Shown: piece by piece, positions 1 through 11,134 of the stretch | How positions within the stretch are numbered: the first letter of the stretch is position 1 | Layout: each line of letters opens with the position of its first letter | Notes under the pieces: model-generated | Seen by the model: only the letters and a program-made list of their open reading frames with translations | What the model was told of the DNA's origin: nothing | Databases searched by the model: none | Translations under genes and position numbers: made by a program | From: Metaphire vulgaris | Taxonomy: Eukaryota > Annelida > Clitellata > Crassiclitellata > Megascolecidae | NCBI GenBank assembly: GCA_018105865.1 | Contig: CM030834.1 | Location: 1,849,173-1,913,172, forward strand | Length of the DNA: 64,000 nucleotides | Direction: 5' to 3'

Positions 1-270
1 TGATGACAGCGGGGTCTGGATCTGTCGTTATCCCGGTGTTAGAGCATATGAAATTATGCCTGATAATTTTTCTCATGAGACACTGTAAAACGGATGTTCG
101 TCAAGCTAGGCCTACTGGATAATTAGCCTGAACGGCGTTTCTCCAACAGCTGTAGCCGAATCGCCGTATAACCCAAGTGTCCTGATCACGCTCCTCAGTT
201 GATGTTTCATGAACAAGTGTTAAATATGTTTGCATTTAGATACTTGTGCTCTCTACCCGGAGATTCGAAG
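1..270. repeat. Copy of the lectin-unit upstream block (unit 0)
   Basis: The first bases resemble the sequence upstream of lectin exon 1 elsewhere (8530-8730, 13780-13960, 21100-21330, 24460-24640). The part from about 180 resembles the distal block at 14770-15215, 21380-21722 and 24655-25095. Because the lectin genes read to the left, this implies another unit whose exons would lie before the window starts. Confidence 0.55.
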
Positions 271-301
271 TCAATGACATGCCGATGAGCCCAACAGAGG
301 C

Positions 302-640
302 GTGGCCATGGGACGGAGGGTTAGCAACCTCGTGTTCTCAAAGCACTTTGATTCTGTTTGTATTATACGCTCACTATATAACATTCGAGACCTACGCAGA
401 ATCCGACACTTTATACCTTCCACGGTATTCATTCACCTGGTTAATGTCTTCATATCTAGTCGTCTGGACTATTGCAATTCACTGCACATATTCCAAATCA
501 AATCTTAAACTCTTGAAAAGAATTCAGAATTTTTCATTTACATTAGAGCCAGCAATGAAACCTTCAAATATTATCACACCACAACCTATCTCAAAACATT
601 TAACCACCTACTCAAACAAATACTAGCGTTTGAGGCTAAC
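302..640 (+). pseudogene. Non-LTR retrotransposon reverse transcriptase fragment
   Basis: The plus strand encodes a piece ending SSRLDYCNSL, preceded by IRHFIPSTVF. This is the typical thumb-region signature of CR1/Jockey-like LINE reverse transcriptases. The frame then shifts and stops, so it is a dead fragment. A diverged copy of the same stretch lies at 15930-16150. Confidence 0.65.
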
Positions 641-964
641 AGACTAATTAGGCCTACTGTCTCAAATTTCTAAATTCAACTGCAGTAACCAATCAAATTA
701 GAGCAATTAACTTCATGACAAGCGCTCAAACGTTGCTGAATGTCTTATTATGTCATTTGCATCACATCCGCCATTTATGAAGCGCATCAGCGTAGACACG
801 AGGATCAATTGGGCCGGTTACTTTATCCGGGGCTTCAGACCGGCCGGTTCGTTCCAATTGTGCAAACAATAAGTGAATTTTTATCATAAGTGAATTTTTA
901 TCTCGGGGTAGTAAAGCTGCCGAACAACATTTAAAAAAGCAAATTATGTTATTTTGGACAGATC
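641..964. other. No gene recognised
   Basis: Unassigned sequence with no convincing coding frame, repeat terminus or RNA signature. Confidence 0.4.
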
Positions 965-1180
965 ATGAGAAAACACGGCCCTTGTCTAGAAAAAGAACTA
1001 ATTCAAGGAACATTATCCAGCGGACGATCACGCAGAAGACCAAGAACAGCCTGGCTAGATAACATAACAACATGGACTGGACTCTCTTTTCAAAACATGA
1101 TTCGGAAAACAGAAGAACGACAGACATGGAGAGATGTTATGCATAGTTTAGACCAAACTCGCATCGAGGATAGCTAAAGA
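965..1180 (+). pseudogene. LINE ORF2 C-terminal fragment
   Basis: The translation carries GRSRRRPRTAWLDNITTWTG followed by a Trp-Arg motif and an acidic end. This is the usual C-terminal tail of non-LTR retrotransposon ORF2 proteins. A second copy with the same 3' end lies at 43418-43605. Confidence 0.7.
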
Positions 1181-1504
1181 ACAGAACAGTAAGACGAAGG
1201 TGCACCCGTGCCACCGTCGGCTCATTGCCCGTAGGGTCTGGTGATGATCCTCGGTTTCTTTCACATCAGTCCATGGGTGGCTAAGCCATACATCGGCGGG
1301 CGGCGGCCAACCTTTTCCGCTGAACCTACGGCTACCTTCACAATGCTGCCATTGTCACTCATTATACAACTGCCATCTGGCGAGAGAAGGCTGAGTCAGC
1401 TCGGCAGAATAGAAAGAACTAGTTCTATGACAGTTTTGGTCTCTCAGTAATGAGTCTTTATTAAATTCCTTAAAGTTATAACCTAGCGAATGAAGGCTAA
1501 TTTG

Positions 1505-1592
1505 ACCTTAGGCCCTGGGGCTCCTGCGGGAGTTGAACGCGTTCCGACAGCATGCCGCTCTAGAGTCTTACCAATCTGCCACCTTCCCACCA
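1505..1592 (-). repeat. tRNA-derived SINE head
   Basis: On the minus strand a tRNA-like segment shows a box A (TGGCAGATTGGTAAG) and a box B (GCGTTCAACTCCC). Related heads lie at 5592-5660 (+) and 55369-55443 (-). It lacks a clean cloverleaf, so I call it a SINE and not a tRNA gene. Confidence 0.55.
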
Positions 1593-4500
1593 TAAAGTAA
1601 TAACCAGAGCTATTGAATTCCGATTGGCTAAAAGGCTATAACTCAAAAGCTTCCACCGATGTGGGTCATCGACCACACTGGGGTCTCACAACGCATCCCA
1701 CAGCCCTCTAGTCGGACTAAATGGAGTGTGTCTGTCTGCCTTCATGGTTCCTCACCCCTTCCCTTATTCTCTTACTCTGACTACGTCTCATGGCGGAAGC
1801 TGCCATATCGGTCTTCCAGCTAATATCAACCATTTTGGTAATGCACTTGGCACCAGTTGATAGTCGCTCCGGACAGCAGACACAGTGAACGTTTGCAATA
1901 CTCAAAAATGGCCAAACCGGTTTATGTGGTCATAATATTACACAAATCAGAGACATTTGAGCTATGACCTTTGGCGTTCATCGTAGACATTTAGTGAGCA
2001 ACATAAACTCAGAGATTATTATCAATTGTGTGAACAAAACTCAAAGATCTATTAGATGCAAACTTTTATTTTAGAATGCAATTAATTTTTCTCTTTCTAA
2101 GATAATGAGATATTGAAATCCATAATCAAATATCGATGATCCTCTGATTCGGGTGTACGAATATCCAACGGCTCCGTCCTTGTCGACGAACTCTGTAGTG
2201 TAAGAGGTCGGCGTGAATTCGAAGGCAAACGAACCCATGAACAAACCCGGAAATAGTCGACTCAATCCGTTAAGAACCGATTCATTTGAGCAGCGAAGCA
2301 CGGCTGGCTGGCTGCGCACCCACAAGACGCGCTCACCGGCCAGGCAGAAAACTATAGTTAGAACTACGGTCTAATCTTGCAAGATTAGACCATGCGTGTC
2401 ATACGAATTTTATTTCTGATGATGAAATACGTATAAATACGCGTACATTCAAAGTTCCGTACGTTAGAAATACGTTGTCTAAAATACAGTAATTGAACCA
2501 AAGTGTTAAAATTTAGTTGGAAACATTTAATTGTAGTGCTATACTTTAAATCTAATTCGACGCTGGTGCAGGGTCAATGTACTTTACACCAGACTTCAGT
2601 TGGCTCGCTTCGGCTCTTAATGACCGACATCTTAATGACCGACCAGCATCTCGGGACTCGGGTGCCGGCATCAGCATCTGGTACCGGAGTTTGCGACAAC
2701 CTGTGGAAGAGTCTGGAGTGACAATCTTGATCTTCCCGCGTCAGTCTGCCATTAAAGATTCGAGACAGTCGAGGACTTGCAGTGATAGAGGGGGGGGTCC
2801 GAATGAAATTAAGTGTCGAGAGCTGGCCGATAACTGGGCCAACGCCTACTGTAACGTCTACAGTTGCTGCTATGTTTGTGGAACATTGATTTATAACAAA
2901 TTATTTATAAGTCCTCGATGACATGTTGCGGTCATTTGGCAAAATTGATCAAAATCACGGCAATTCACGGCATTTTGGGAAAAAATAATGAAATTCACAG
3001 CAAACGACAAAAAACACGGAATATTCACGGATTCCGTGACTTCGTGAATTTCTACAGGCCCTATGTACAGGGTGTGCCAATAAATCCCATTCGATTTTGA
3101 AGCGGTGTAACTTTTCTGATATGTGAGTTACGAAGGAAATAAAAATATGAAAGCCGAGAAGATTTACTCGATAATTCGAAAAATCTAACGTAATCAACAT
3201 TGCTCTAACACATGACGAAGATAAACGGTAACAAACAGGTAGACCCTAAATTGACGTCATTAAAGCATTAACGTATACGATGCGTCACGTAATGACAATA
3301 ATGAGTTCCAGAGTTTGGGGTCACCCACCGAAAGCAACTAGCGCCAATGACAGTGCGAGAATGTGGAACAAGAATGAAATTTCTGCTCAGCAACGAGTGG
3401 GTGACTAGTGGGCCAAGGGATAAGCAGTGCCTTAAGATAGCTGGATTTAATTGGGCCTATACAACAGAGTTTAGAGACTAAAAGACATATTTTATAATGA
3501 ATGTCAATAAATTATTATTAAATAATAATTAATTAAATCTCAACCAATTTCGAAAGTTTTCGATTCACTGGAAGATCTCGCAAAAGAAGAGAGGGAGCTG
3601 GTGTCTTTTTTGATACAGCAGCAACAGAAGTGGATGCGGGTATTGTTTTCCCTGGATAAAATTGTTTTGAAATTTCGTAATTTTTTAATAAAAGTGTTAA
3701 TTATTGAATTGGATTTCATCGTCAATGCTCTGAAAGCGCCTTTTAACATTTGGTATTTAATTTCATCTCGTTAAAATTTCTAATCTTGAATTCATCGGAT
3801 TAAATAGAACTTGCCTGTCTATGTACTTTCATGGTGCCCCACCCATATTCTGGAACTCAGTCTATGTCTCATGGCGAAGGTTTCCATACCGTCTTGCGGC
3901 TGCTATTAGCGGAGCATCTGCCACCAAAGCCTCGGATTCTGCGCAACTAGTCAATTGGCGACATCTTCTACTTCTTGCATTTGACGACGGAGCCGTTCGT
4001 ATATGTTGCTGAGCTCAGATTTTGCCATTTGGTCTCTGGCCACGAGGTTGGAGGCTTTCGTCTCGAGATGATCGTGGGTTTTTCACAAGATTTTTATGAA
4101 TGTCCGGACGGAGAATTGACAATCCTGCCTTGCTGCCTCTCCGTGTCACCGGTACTATCGACTTTCTTCAACGAGCATTCAAGACTCGTTCTGCTCCACA
4201 GTTTTCTCAGAAATTCTATCTGAAGTCTTCTCAAGTCCCCAAAATTTCCCTTAATTATGATTCGATCATCTTCCGATATTTCGCCCATCATCTTCTAAAA
4301 TTTATATGCGTAAATTTCCAAAAATCGCCTCTAAATAGAAAAAAGACACCACAAGACGTTTTAAAAGCAGAAGATAATAAGATGGAACATTTTTATAGAC
4401 ACTGCATTAAAACCTCGAATTACTTATTCTAGAAATCAAACTTCGTGGCTCATATTTTTGATGAACGGGTCCTACCCATAGTCTGGTTTTCATTAGATGA

Positions 4501-4689
4501 CGCCGCTGCACTTTGGTTTGTGAATGAGAAACTTAATTGGCTGCATTCAGGATAACACCGAAGAAATGCACCAGATTTCAATAATTTCATGTATTTCGAC
4601 CAAGATGTTGTGAAAACATTTACCATGAAACAGGATGGAAGTGGTTTTATTAGCCCCTCTGTAGCTTAAGACACATCTCTTCCTATTGG
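1593..4689. other. AT-rich spacer without recognised gene
   Basis: Several short open frames are present (longest about 114 codons), none resembling a known family. The stretch near 2440-2620 resembles 5970-6080, so part of this spacer belongs to the duplicated lectin unit. Confidence 0.4.
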
Positions 4690-4827
4690 CATTTCCACCA
4701 TAGTTCGGTCTCGCTGTTTCCAACTGACTGATCTCTGAAATGATCCGGTTTGTTACGGATAAATATGGATTATGGAGCATCGTAGATTGATCTCATTAAG
4801 CATTAGTACTGGTAATACAATAGTGCA
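4690..4827 (+). repeat. Retroposon 3' tail ending in a trinucleotide array
   Basis: The segment ending GATTGATCTCATTAAG then AATAC..GTGCAT matches 16335-16466 and, more weakly, 17285-17362. All three run directly into TTA/AAT arrays, as expected for the 3' end of one LINE or SINE family. Confidence 0.55.
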
Positions 4828-4850
4828 TAATAATAATAATAATAATAATA

Positions 4851-4881
<31 letters not shown>
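4828..4881. repeat. (AAT)n then (ATT)n array
   Basis: An AAT run switches to an ATT run, giving a near-perfect palindrome where two retroposon tails meet head to head. Confidence 0.9.
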
Positions 4882-5036
4882 GCAACTCCACATTCAATAG
4901 CGAGATAACCTTTGAATCCGTTTACTGTTTCAACTGTCACTCCCACCTCGTCCAAACTGTTCCATTTGTCCACAGCCCTTGCACTAAAAAATTGTCTTTC
5001 TTGGTCCCACCCTCTGCTTAGACCAGGGGTCTCCAA
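4882..5036 (-). pseudogene. CR1/Jockey-like LINE ORF2 C-terminus
   Basis: The minus strand encodes RQFFSARAVDKWNSLDEVGV followed by a VNGFKGYL-type end. This is a classic LINE ORF2 terminal motif (FFS.R.V..WNSLP). The same tail occurs on the plus strand at 33505-33600, also followed by a TTA array. Confidence 0.7.
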
Positions 5037-5591
5037 AGTTTTTTTGGCCGCTGGCCATATTTCTGACTTTTGACGGTTCCGCGGGTCACATACACAAGAA
5101 ATTAAATTTATTAAAATACAGCATACAGCGAATTAATAACTGACAACAGCAGACTGTTTATTGCTTGTTCTATTACCTCTCCTACATTATTCAACTTCAT
5201 AAAGTAAATACATTCTTACGGTATTCATTCAGTATCTCGCTTATGATTTGATTTTCCAGTGGACTGTTGATAACAACCAGGTGGGCTTTTGGATTCAAGG
5301 CTCTGCGTCTTGCTTGAGCTTCGGTGCAATTCAATAGCTGAATGACGACCGAATAGCATTTGTTGACTGCATTCCCATTGTAGTTGAATCCAGCGGGACA
5401 TGGATTCATCTGTCTGAGAGCAAACAGGAGATACGAAAGAACCATTAATCTGCTGGTTTTCAAGTTAGTTCAGGTTTCCAGTAATAAATTCTAACAAAAC
5501 AACTGCATATGTGACGTTCCAACCACTGTCAGCGATCGTAGGCCTATCATTATTAATTAGTCTACTCACTATTTTAATTTTTAGAAGTTAA

Positions 5592-5660
5592 ATTGCTTGG
5601 GGCGGAAGATGGCAGAGTGGGTTACGGGCGCTTTAGGACAGGCTGACGGAGGCCTGACTG
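5592..5660 (+). repeat. tRNA-derived SINE head
   Basis: GGGGCGGAAGATGGCAGAGT begins a tRNA-like head with box A. The same start is seen in the better preserved minus-strand copy at 55369-55443. Box B is eroded here. Confidence 0.5.
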
Positions 5661-6730
5661 AGGGGGATTCAGTCAACAGGCAGTAGGCTAATGTCTCCTA
5701 AGACACTTTAAAACATGCTAAGTTCATGCTAAGTTTTCAATGGTTTAACTTGCTAATGCAATAACTTAACTAATTAATGCTAAAAATATAAATTGCTACG
5801 ATTTTTAGTTGCGTTTATTTCCTGTGACGGACGAAGATCCATTTCATTCCTTTGGACGGTCGAAGAACGTGCCAACGATCAAGATTCGACCGTACGTGCG
5901 TATTATATACAGTATACACGTACATGTATAATATTTGCAATGATATTATAGACAATATAGGGCCTACGCCTTACAGTATATACGCGTACGGTAAAAATTC
6001 CGTGCGTTAAAAATACTTTCCTAAAATAAGTGAGCAGAAATGTTAAAATTTAGCTGGAAATCTAATTCGGCTTTGGGTGAATTTATTAAAGCGCTTTGGC
6101 TAATCTTTTAATCAGCTGATATTTACAGGGCAGTGTAAGTGTACTTTGAGCAAGACAAGTCTACTTCGTTATTGGTTACATTCAGCCGCACCAGCATATC
6201 ACATTATGCAATATGCATGTATTGCATAGTAATTAGGGTGTTATTAATTACTATGCATTATATAATATTACTCCTTCCTTTATGATAGCGAAATAGAATA
6301 ACTGTCACGATTCAAGATTAATGTTTTTATAGTACTGAACCTAGCTATTCAATCAAAACAATGATTGCGGAGGCGACTACTATGGTCTGCCCAGGGATAT
6401 TTATAACTTCACTTTCTCTTTACTACAAATCTATTAGTCGCGAGGAGAAGCAGTTGATGACAAAGAAGGTCTTCCAAGTAATTAATAACACCATAATTAC
6501 TACGCAACATATACGGTGATAGCTCCAGCCTCTCAGTGAACTGGTCTAGACTGAAGTGCTTCCAGCACTCCTCCGGAGTATCTTGGAGTACACAGAGCAA
6601 GGGCTCGCGACTGGTAGCGACCAATGAACCAGTTTGTGGTCGGACAGCCCAGACTCGACCACTGTGACGTCGTCTGGAGCTCGATCGTCTGATGTTATCA
6701 CGACTACCTACGAAATCCGATAATTCCACA
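5661..6730. other. Intronic/spacer sequence of lectin unit I
   Basis: AT-rich. It contains a block near 5970-6080 that resembles 2440-2530. No coding frame beyond about 100 codons and none recognisable. Confidence 0.4.
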
Positions 6731-6734
6731 ACAT

Positions 6735-6868
6735 CCTCGATCTGCTAGACCTTCCTCTCGTGCAACTCTCCTTTGTCCTCTGAATCAATCATCTCTCAAA
6801 ATTTGCAATCGTGCTTTTTCAAACGCTGCACCAGAACTTTGGAACTCAATTCCAGCCTCCCTCCGCTA
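6735..6868 (+). pseudogene. LINE ORF2 C-terminal fragment
   Basis: The plus strand reads NRAFSNAAPELWNSIPASLR, the terminal motif of CR1-like ORF2 proteins. It is cut by the inverted-repeat element at 6869-7085. Confidence 0.65.
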
Positions 6869-7085
6869 CAGGCACGTCGGAACGAATTTCTAGCAGAGGT
6901 GCAGTTTTTAAAAGTTAAAAGTCGTCACAAGCAAAAAAGATCATCGCCCTTCCTTTATCCTTTATCTTCTTTTTAAAAATCCTGACAGGCAAAAAATAAC
7001 CTCATCTTCCAGAGGGTGCGGCGCATCCCCTAATTTTTTCCATAGGTGCAGTTGCATCCATGCACCCTCACTTTCTACGGGCCTG
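6869..7085. mobile_element. hAT-type MITE, CAGGCRYGTCGGAACGAAT family
   Basis: Starts CAGGCACGTCGGAACG and ends CTACGGGCCTG, flanked by CTCCGCTA and CTCCACTG (8 bp, two mismatches). Same family as 18014-18592, 29972-30284 and 35719-36010. No transposase frame. Confidence 0.7.
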
Positions 7086-7260
7086 CTCCACTGTCTACAC
7101 CACTGTCAAATGACAAATTCTGAGTCACACTCTTCTTCCATTCTTGCAACATCTCCATCAGTAAAATTTCAAATTTTTAAGTGAATATTAACAACCTCCC
7201 CGGTGGCAGTGAAGTTTTGGGCATTTTGTGCAAGTAATGCATATTTAGCATATTTATTTA

Positions 7261-7436
7261 TAGGGCGCGATTTGTAGGAGGAAAGGGGATCCCCCACTGC
7301 CCAACTGCATCCCCATACTGCTACATCCCTTCACCACTATATCCCCCACTGCTACATTTCCCCAACAACTACATCCCCAAAAAACTCTTTTTCTCCCCAA
7401 ATATCCCCCACTGCTGCAGTCACAAATCGCACCCTG
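7261..7436. mobile_element. hAT-type MITE with GATTTGT termini
   Basis: Ends AGGGCGCGATTTGT and ACAAATCGCACCCT are inverted repeats, flanked on both sides by TTTATTTA (8 bp). The interior is a C-rich series of CCCCACTGCTACATC-like repeats. Confidence 0.7.
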
Positions 7437-8225
7437 TTTATTTATTTACGTAGGCTACAGCTGCGCTATTTTAATAACTCAAACAATGATGTTTGTGCTA
7501 TTTTTACTTTTTTAAGTGATCGCGATTGGAAAAGAGCATAAGAGCAATCAACATTCTTGAAAAAGTCAGTCTCGGCTCATAACTGTTAAAATCTTTATTT
7601 TATTTACACGTGCAGTAGGATAGCGTGGCGGGGACAGCGTCGATCGCCCCGGGGGCAAATTTATTCGGGGCAATAATTTCAGCTGAAAAAAATAAAACCG
7701 AGTAATAATACATCATAAAATAGGCTGAAAAATGTCATTCACGAAGAATTTCAATTAGTTTCTCGGAATCGATTATTGGAATGTGGGAATACGATAACAG
7801 GATCGAGGCCCGTTGAGAGAACTTCCGGACCCCTGGACTGAGCAGTCACGGGCTCCTAAAAGTTTGAAAGTTGATATTTTTTAGGAAGTTAGTCCTCAAA
7901 AAAGATCTAAAGATTTAAAAAAAACTAAACCGATCAAGTGTGAAAAAAGTCATGACTTTCTTGCTTGTCGGACTTTTCAGGACGTTAAAGTACAAGCACT
8001 GCCTTTGACCCCTCCAAAACCGCCTTCAGCGTGTTCATAATAATAAATAGTATTGCACGCGATAACATTTTGCGAAAGCCGCCCGGGTCCCCTACAGCTA
8101 GCCGAGCCCCTGGGCATTTGCCCCTGCGCCCCCTCTCGACGGACCTGCGAGGACCTTTCTGTGCGTTTCACGATATTTTGTGCAGAGAGAATAGATAATT
8201 CAGTAAATTTCTCCAAACTACAAAC
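7437..8225. other. Intron 1 distal part of lectin unit I
   Basis: Contains a degraded CAGGGCC-type element remnant at about 8035-8150 with related remnants at 12985-13100 and 22975-23060. Those lie at the same position relative to lectin exon 1 in genes II and III, so the insertion predates the duplications. Confidence 0.5.
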
Positions 8226-8529
8226 CCATTTGGGGAACAGTCATGCTGATACAAGCTTTTCTGCAAAAACTGCCAAATGTATTCGAGATCTGAGTTGTAA
8301 TCATCTCCGCTGTCTCGATCCGATGTCGTCAGTTGAGCGTCGGACCAAAATGCGGAGAATAACAACTGCAGAAACAAGCAACACAGAACAAAAGACATGG
8401 CTGCTTCGTAAACGATACAGCTCAAAATTCCGAACAAAACTGAGATAAATACATTGTTTGAGATCCTTATAATCACAGCAAACAATGGGTATTTTCTCTG
8501 TAATAAATGTTCAGTTTTAGTCATGCGAC

Positions 8530-8730
8530 GGCGTTGTTGGGAAGACGATCAGTGCTTTTTATGATTGCAGTGGGGCCTGGATCTGTCGTTAGCGTGATAG
8601 TTTTGTGAAAATGTTATTGATATCCTACAGTGCACTTATTCTCGTGACAGCGATGAGAGTGTATTTTCTATTTTACGTTACACAGTGTTAGCTGGTGTCA
8701 AATCATGCCTGATGATTGTTGCGAGATACT
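8530..8730. repeat. Upstream block of lectin unit I
   Basis: Lies just upstream of exon 1 (minus strand). It shares the GGGCCTGGATCTGTCGTTA and GTGATAGTTTTGTGAAAA segments with 13795-13900, 21115-21240 and 24475-24535. Probably 5' flank or promoter-proximal sequence of the duplicated unit. Confidence 0.55.
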
Positions 8731-9065
8731 CTAATCACTGGCGTGCAGAAGCTGGTGGATGTCCGGGACCAAGTCGATAACTTTTTAAAAGGTTTTCATC
8801 CTAAAAAATGCTTTGATGAGCAACAAAAACGTCAAACAAGCCAGCTGAAAAAAGTGATGACGAGCAATAAAAAGGTCGTCGAATCATAAAAGTCAGCTCT
8901 TGAGGCTGACTATAAACTTCTTTCTTCCAATTCACAGCGAATTATACTGTAGATTTATATAGCACCTGTCCATGCTTGACCTCTCATTTGGATGCCCATG
9001 GACCACCGCTCCACCGCTTTCTCCTCTGCACGCTGCTTACTCTAATGCGGATGTACAAGTCGGTT

Positions 9066-9070
<5 letters not shown>

Positions 9071-9114
<44 letters not shown>

Positions 9115-9290
9115 GGCTTTTTTTCAGTGGGAACGCATGGGAACGCCGTTCCCAAACCTTTTGCCAGATTGCATATATAATTATGGATATGTAGTAATGT
9201 GTTTGGGAACGTACAGGTACAGCGTTCCCACACCTGTTTTGTTGACGAGTAAAAAGGGTGGGTTCCCAAACCTTTTTCCTAGAAAAAGCA

Positions 9291-9330
<40 letters not shown>
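9071..9330. mobile_element. MITE inserted in an AT microsatellite
   Basis: The element at 9112-9293 runs from CAGGGCTTTTTTTCAGTGGG to CTAGAAAAAGCACTG. It carries internal inverted GGGAACGC/GTTCCC units and sits inside one (AT)n tract that continues on both sides. Terminus style is hAT-like; the 8-bp duplication is within the AT tract and so is uninformative. Confidence 0.7.
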
Positions 9331-9332
<2 letters not shown>

Positions 9333-9793
9333 CATACATAACATGTATTTTCTATGCAGATTTGGTTGGCCCTTGCCTGTCTTATATCTAAATCTGAGAT
9401 CACGGTCCTGTTAATAAACAGCAGTGGTATTTAAATTTATACTATACTGTATAAATTAATCCGTTACTGATTATATATTCCACAATTTCTAATTTTGATA
9501 TGTAATATTCAAATCTACCACTTTATAATTTAAAGTAGCTAAGTGGGCATCAGCGTGTGTGAAAATTAATATAATTGCTATAATTGATTATCATTACGAG
9601 GAAGTAAACGATTTTTTTACTGCGATAAATCCGCTTAATAAAATAATACAACCAAAGCTTTCTTTTCATGAGAAAAAGACTTAATAAACACTCAAATTGT
9701 AATCAGTTATCAGTTTTTGCTGGTGTTTGAGAAAAAATTGCTGCATTGACCCAATTATATCAATGGGCAAACACGATGGCCTGATTATTTTCG

Positions 9794-9809
9794 GCATATT
9801 ATATATATA

Positions 9810-9851
<42 letters not shown>
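9794..9851. repeat. (AT)n microsatellite
   Basis: Nearly pure TA dinucleotides with one interruption. Confidence 0.9.
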
Positions 9852-9853
<2 letters not shown>

Positions 9854-10212
9854 GTTGGTCGAAAATTTTGTTTTTGTTCTAGCATGATTAGAAGGTTGCT
9901 CTTGCATCAATGTAGGCCTATTGCTAAAATGCAAGATAAAGTAAATTGTGATGTCCTTACGAGGTCCCAACTTTGGTTTAAATATTTGCAATTTTCTTAT
10001 ACATTGGTATATGTTATAATGCAACATGTGATGTTCATATGTTTTACTTATATATTTATTTGCTTTCATTAAGACCTATAGACAATTTTATTGTTATATT
10101 ATAGGTGTCATTGAATTACAAAAATCATTTTTTATTTCTTTATGAGCCAACATGGCGTCGATTTGTACAAGTGAGTGTCATAGATTAGAACACTCTGTGT
10201 TCGGACCAGCAG

Positions 10213-10530
10213 CAGGGCCGCCGAGAGGTCTCTGAAGAGGCCCCGGGCCGATGATGAAGATGAATTATTAACAGGAATAAGAAAAAGGAGGTCGACATGT
10301 CATATGCACAGGGGCTCGACGAGTTAAAGGGGGCGGGCGCGGATGACATCATAAACAGCGGGGAAAACGGCGACAAGCAATAAAAGGTCGTCACTAGTTT
10401 TTGAGAGTCGCAACACCGTTTCGCAAAAAGTGACAAGCAAAAAAGGGAGGAATTTTTAGACTTGTTGACTTGCTGTCAGGGGACCGTCGGCCCTTCTGCA
10501 CAGGGGCCAGAATTTCTCTCGGCGGCCCTG
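10213..10530. mobile_element. hAT-type MITE, CAGGGCCGCCGAGAG family
   Basis: Starts CAGGGCCGCCGAGAGG and ends CTCTCGGCGGCCCTG, flanked by perfect 8-bp ACCAGCAG. Two inverted copies of the GACAAGCAAAAAAGG module lie inside. Same family as 25110-25404, 25675-25984 and 40101-40347. Confidence 0.85.
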
Positions 10531-10865
10531 ACCAGCAGTAGAATTTCCTAAGCAACAAATTCCTACGTGTGAGGATGTTTTTAAAGCATACAGTGTTTGA
10601 ATCTCAAAGCTGGAAAAGGCTGGAAATCAGTTGATCGCGGCAAAATAAGTGACCACGATGTCTATTGCTAATGCAGTAAATATATTCTAGAATAACAAAT
10701 TATAAAATAAGTTCCAGTTACAGAAGTCCAGAAAATCAAATAGGCCTAAGAAGTTTTAAAATAGATTTGAATATTTTAAAATCAATTGTTTCGTAGGCTA
10801 ATCGGAATATAATGAGTGTACTTCCAATGTCAACGATTAATTCATATGTTGCCTTCGGTCTATGG

Positions 10866-11134
10866 TTATTCAAATCTCAGAATCTCACATATGGGACAAG
10901 CCATGCTCGAGCAGGAGGCGTCATCCCATCCCCTTAAATTAAGATTCCGATGGCAGATTTTGGCGACGGTCATGCAGTGTTGACTTTGAGCGAGGCAATT
11001 TGGTTCCCCAGGACACCAGTTTGTATATCCGATGGCTTGGCTGCTCCTGAGGTTTGGCTTCCATACAAATGGAGAAGAGCAGTCAGAGTTTTGTCGGCTG
11101 CCGCTAGTCCAGAACCAGTTCCATTCGCTTGTAC
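10866..11134 (-). CDS. Lectin II exon 3 (second half of lectin domain)
   Basis: Acceptor GATTGTTCAG precedes GTACAAGCGAATGG. The exon carries NWCPGEPN, WDDASC and the final CPICE cysteines and ends in TAA. Confidence 0.9.

Larger units (their letters stand above)
5220..8398 (-). pseudogene. C-type lectin gene I, decayed (two exons visible)
   Basis: Exon 1 (8226-8398) encodes a signal peptide starting MSFVLCCLFLQLLFSAF, then an acidic neck and a CSPNG end. Exon 2 (5220-5413) encodes the first half of a C-type lectin domain, from MNPCPAGF to NQIISEILNEY. Splice phases match genes II and III (exon 1 ends phase 2; exon 2 is 194 nt). Key residues are lost in exon 2: the conserved Cys of ARCRALNP is Arg, and the Trp of the WTEAQ motif is Cys. 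No third exon with the Ca-binding and C-terminal cysteine motifs is found in the remaining 5.2 kb, although introns in the intact copies are only 0.5-1.3 kb. I infer a pseudogene; a distant or unrecognised exon 3 beyond the window cannot be excluded. Confidence 0.65.

Noticed and set aside
2071..2325. 84-codon minus-strand frame with Phe/Tyr-rich sequence
   Set aside because: No recognisable family, no splice support and no repeat of it in the other lectin units.
5021..5100. hAT element beginning CAGGGGTCTCCAAAG
   Set aside because: Only one plausible terminus; no matching end or duplication was found, so it is not listed as an element.
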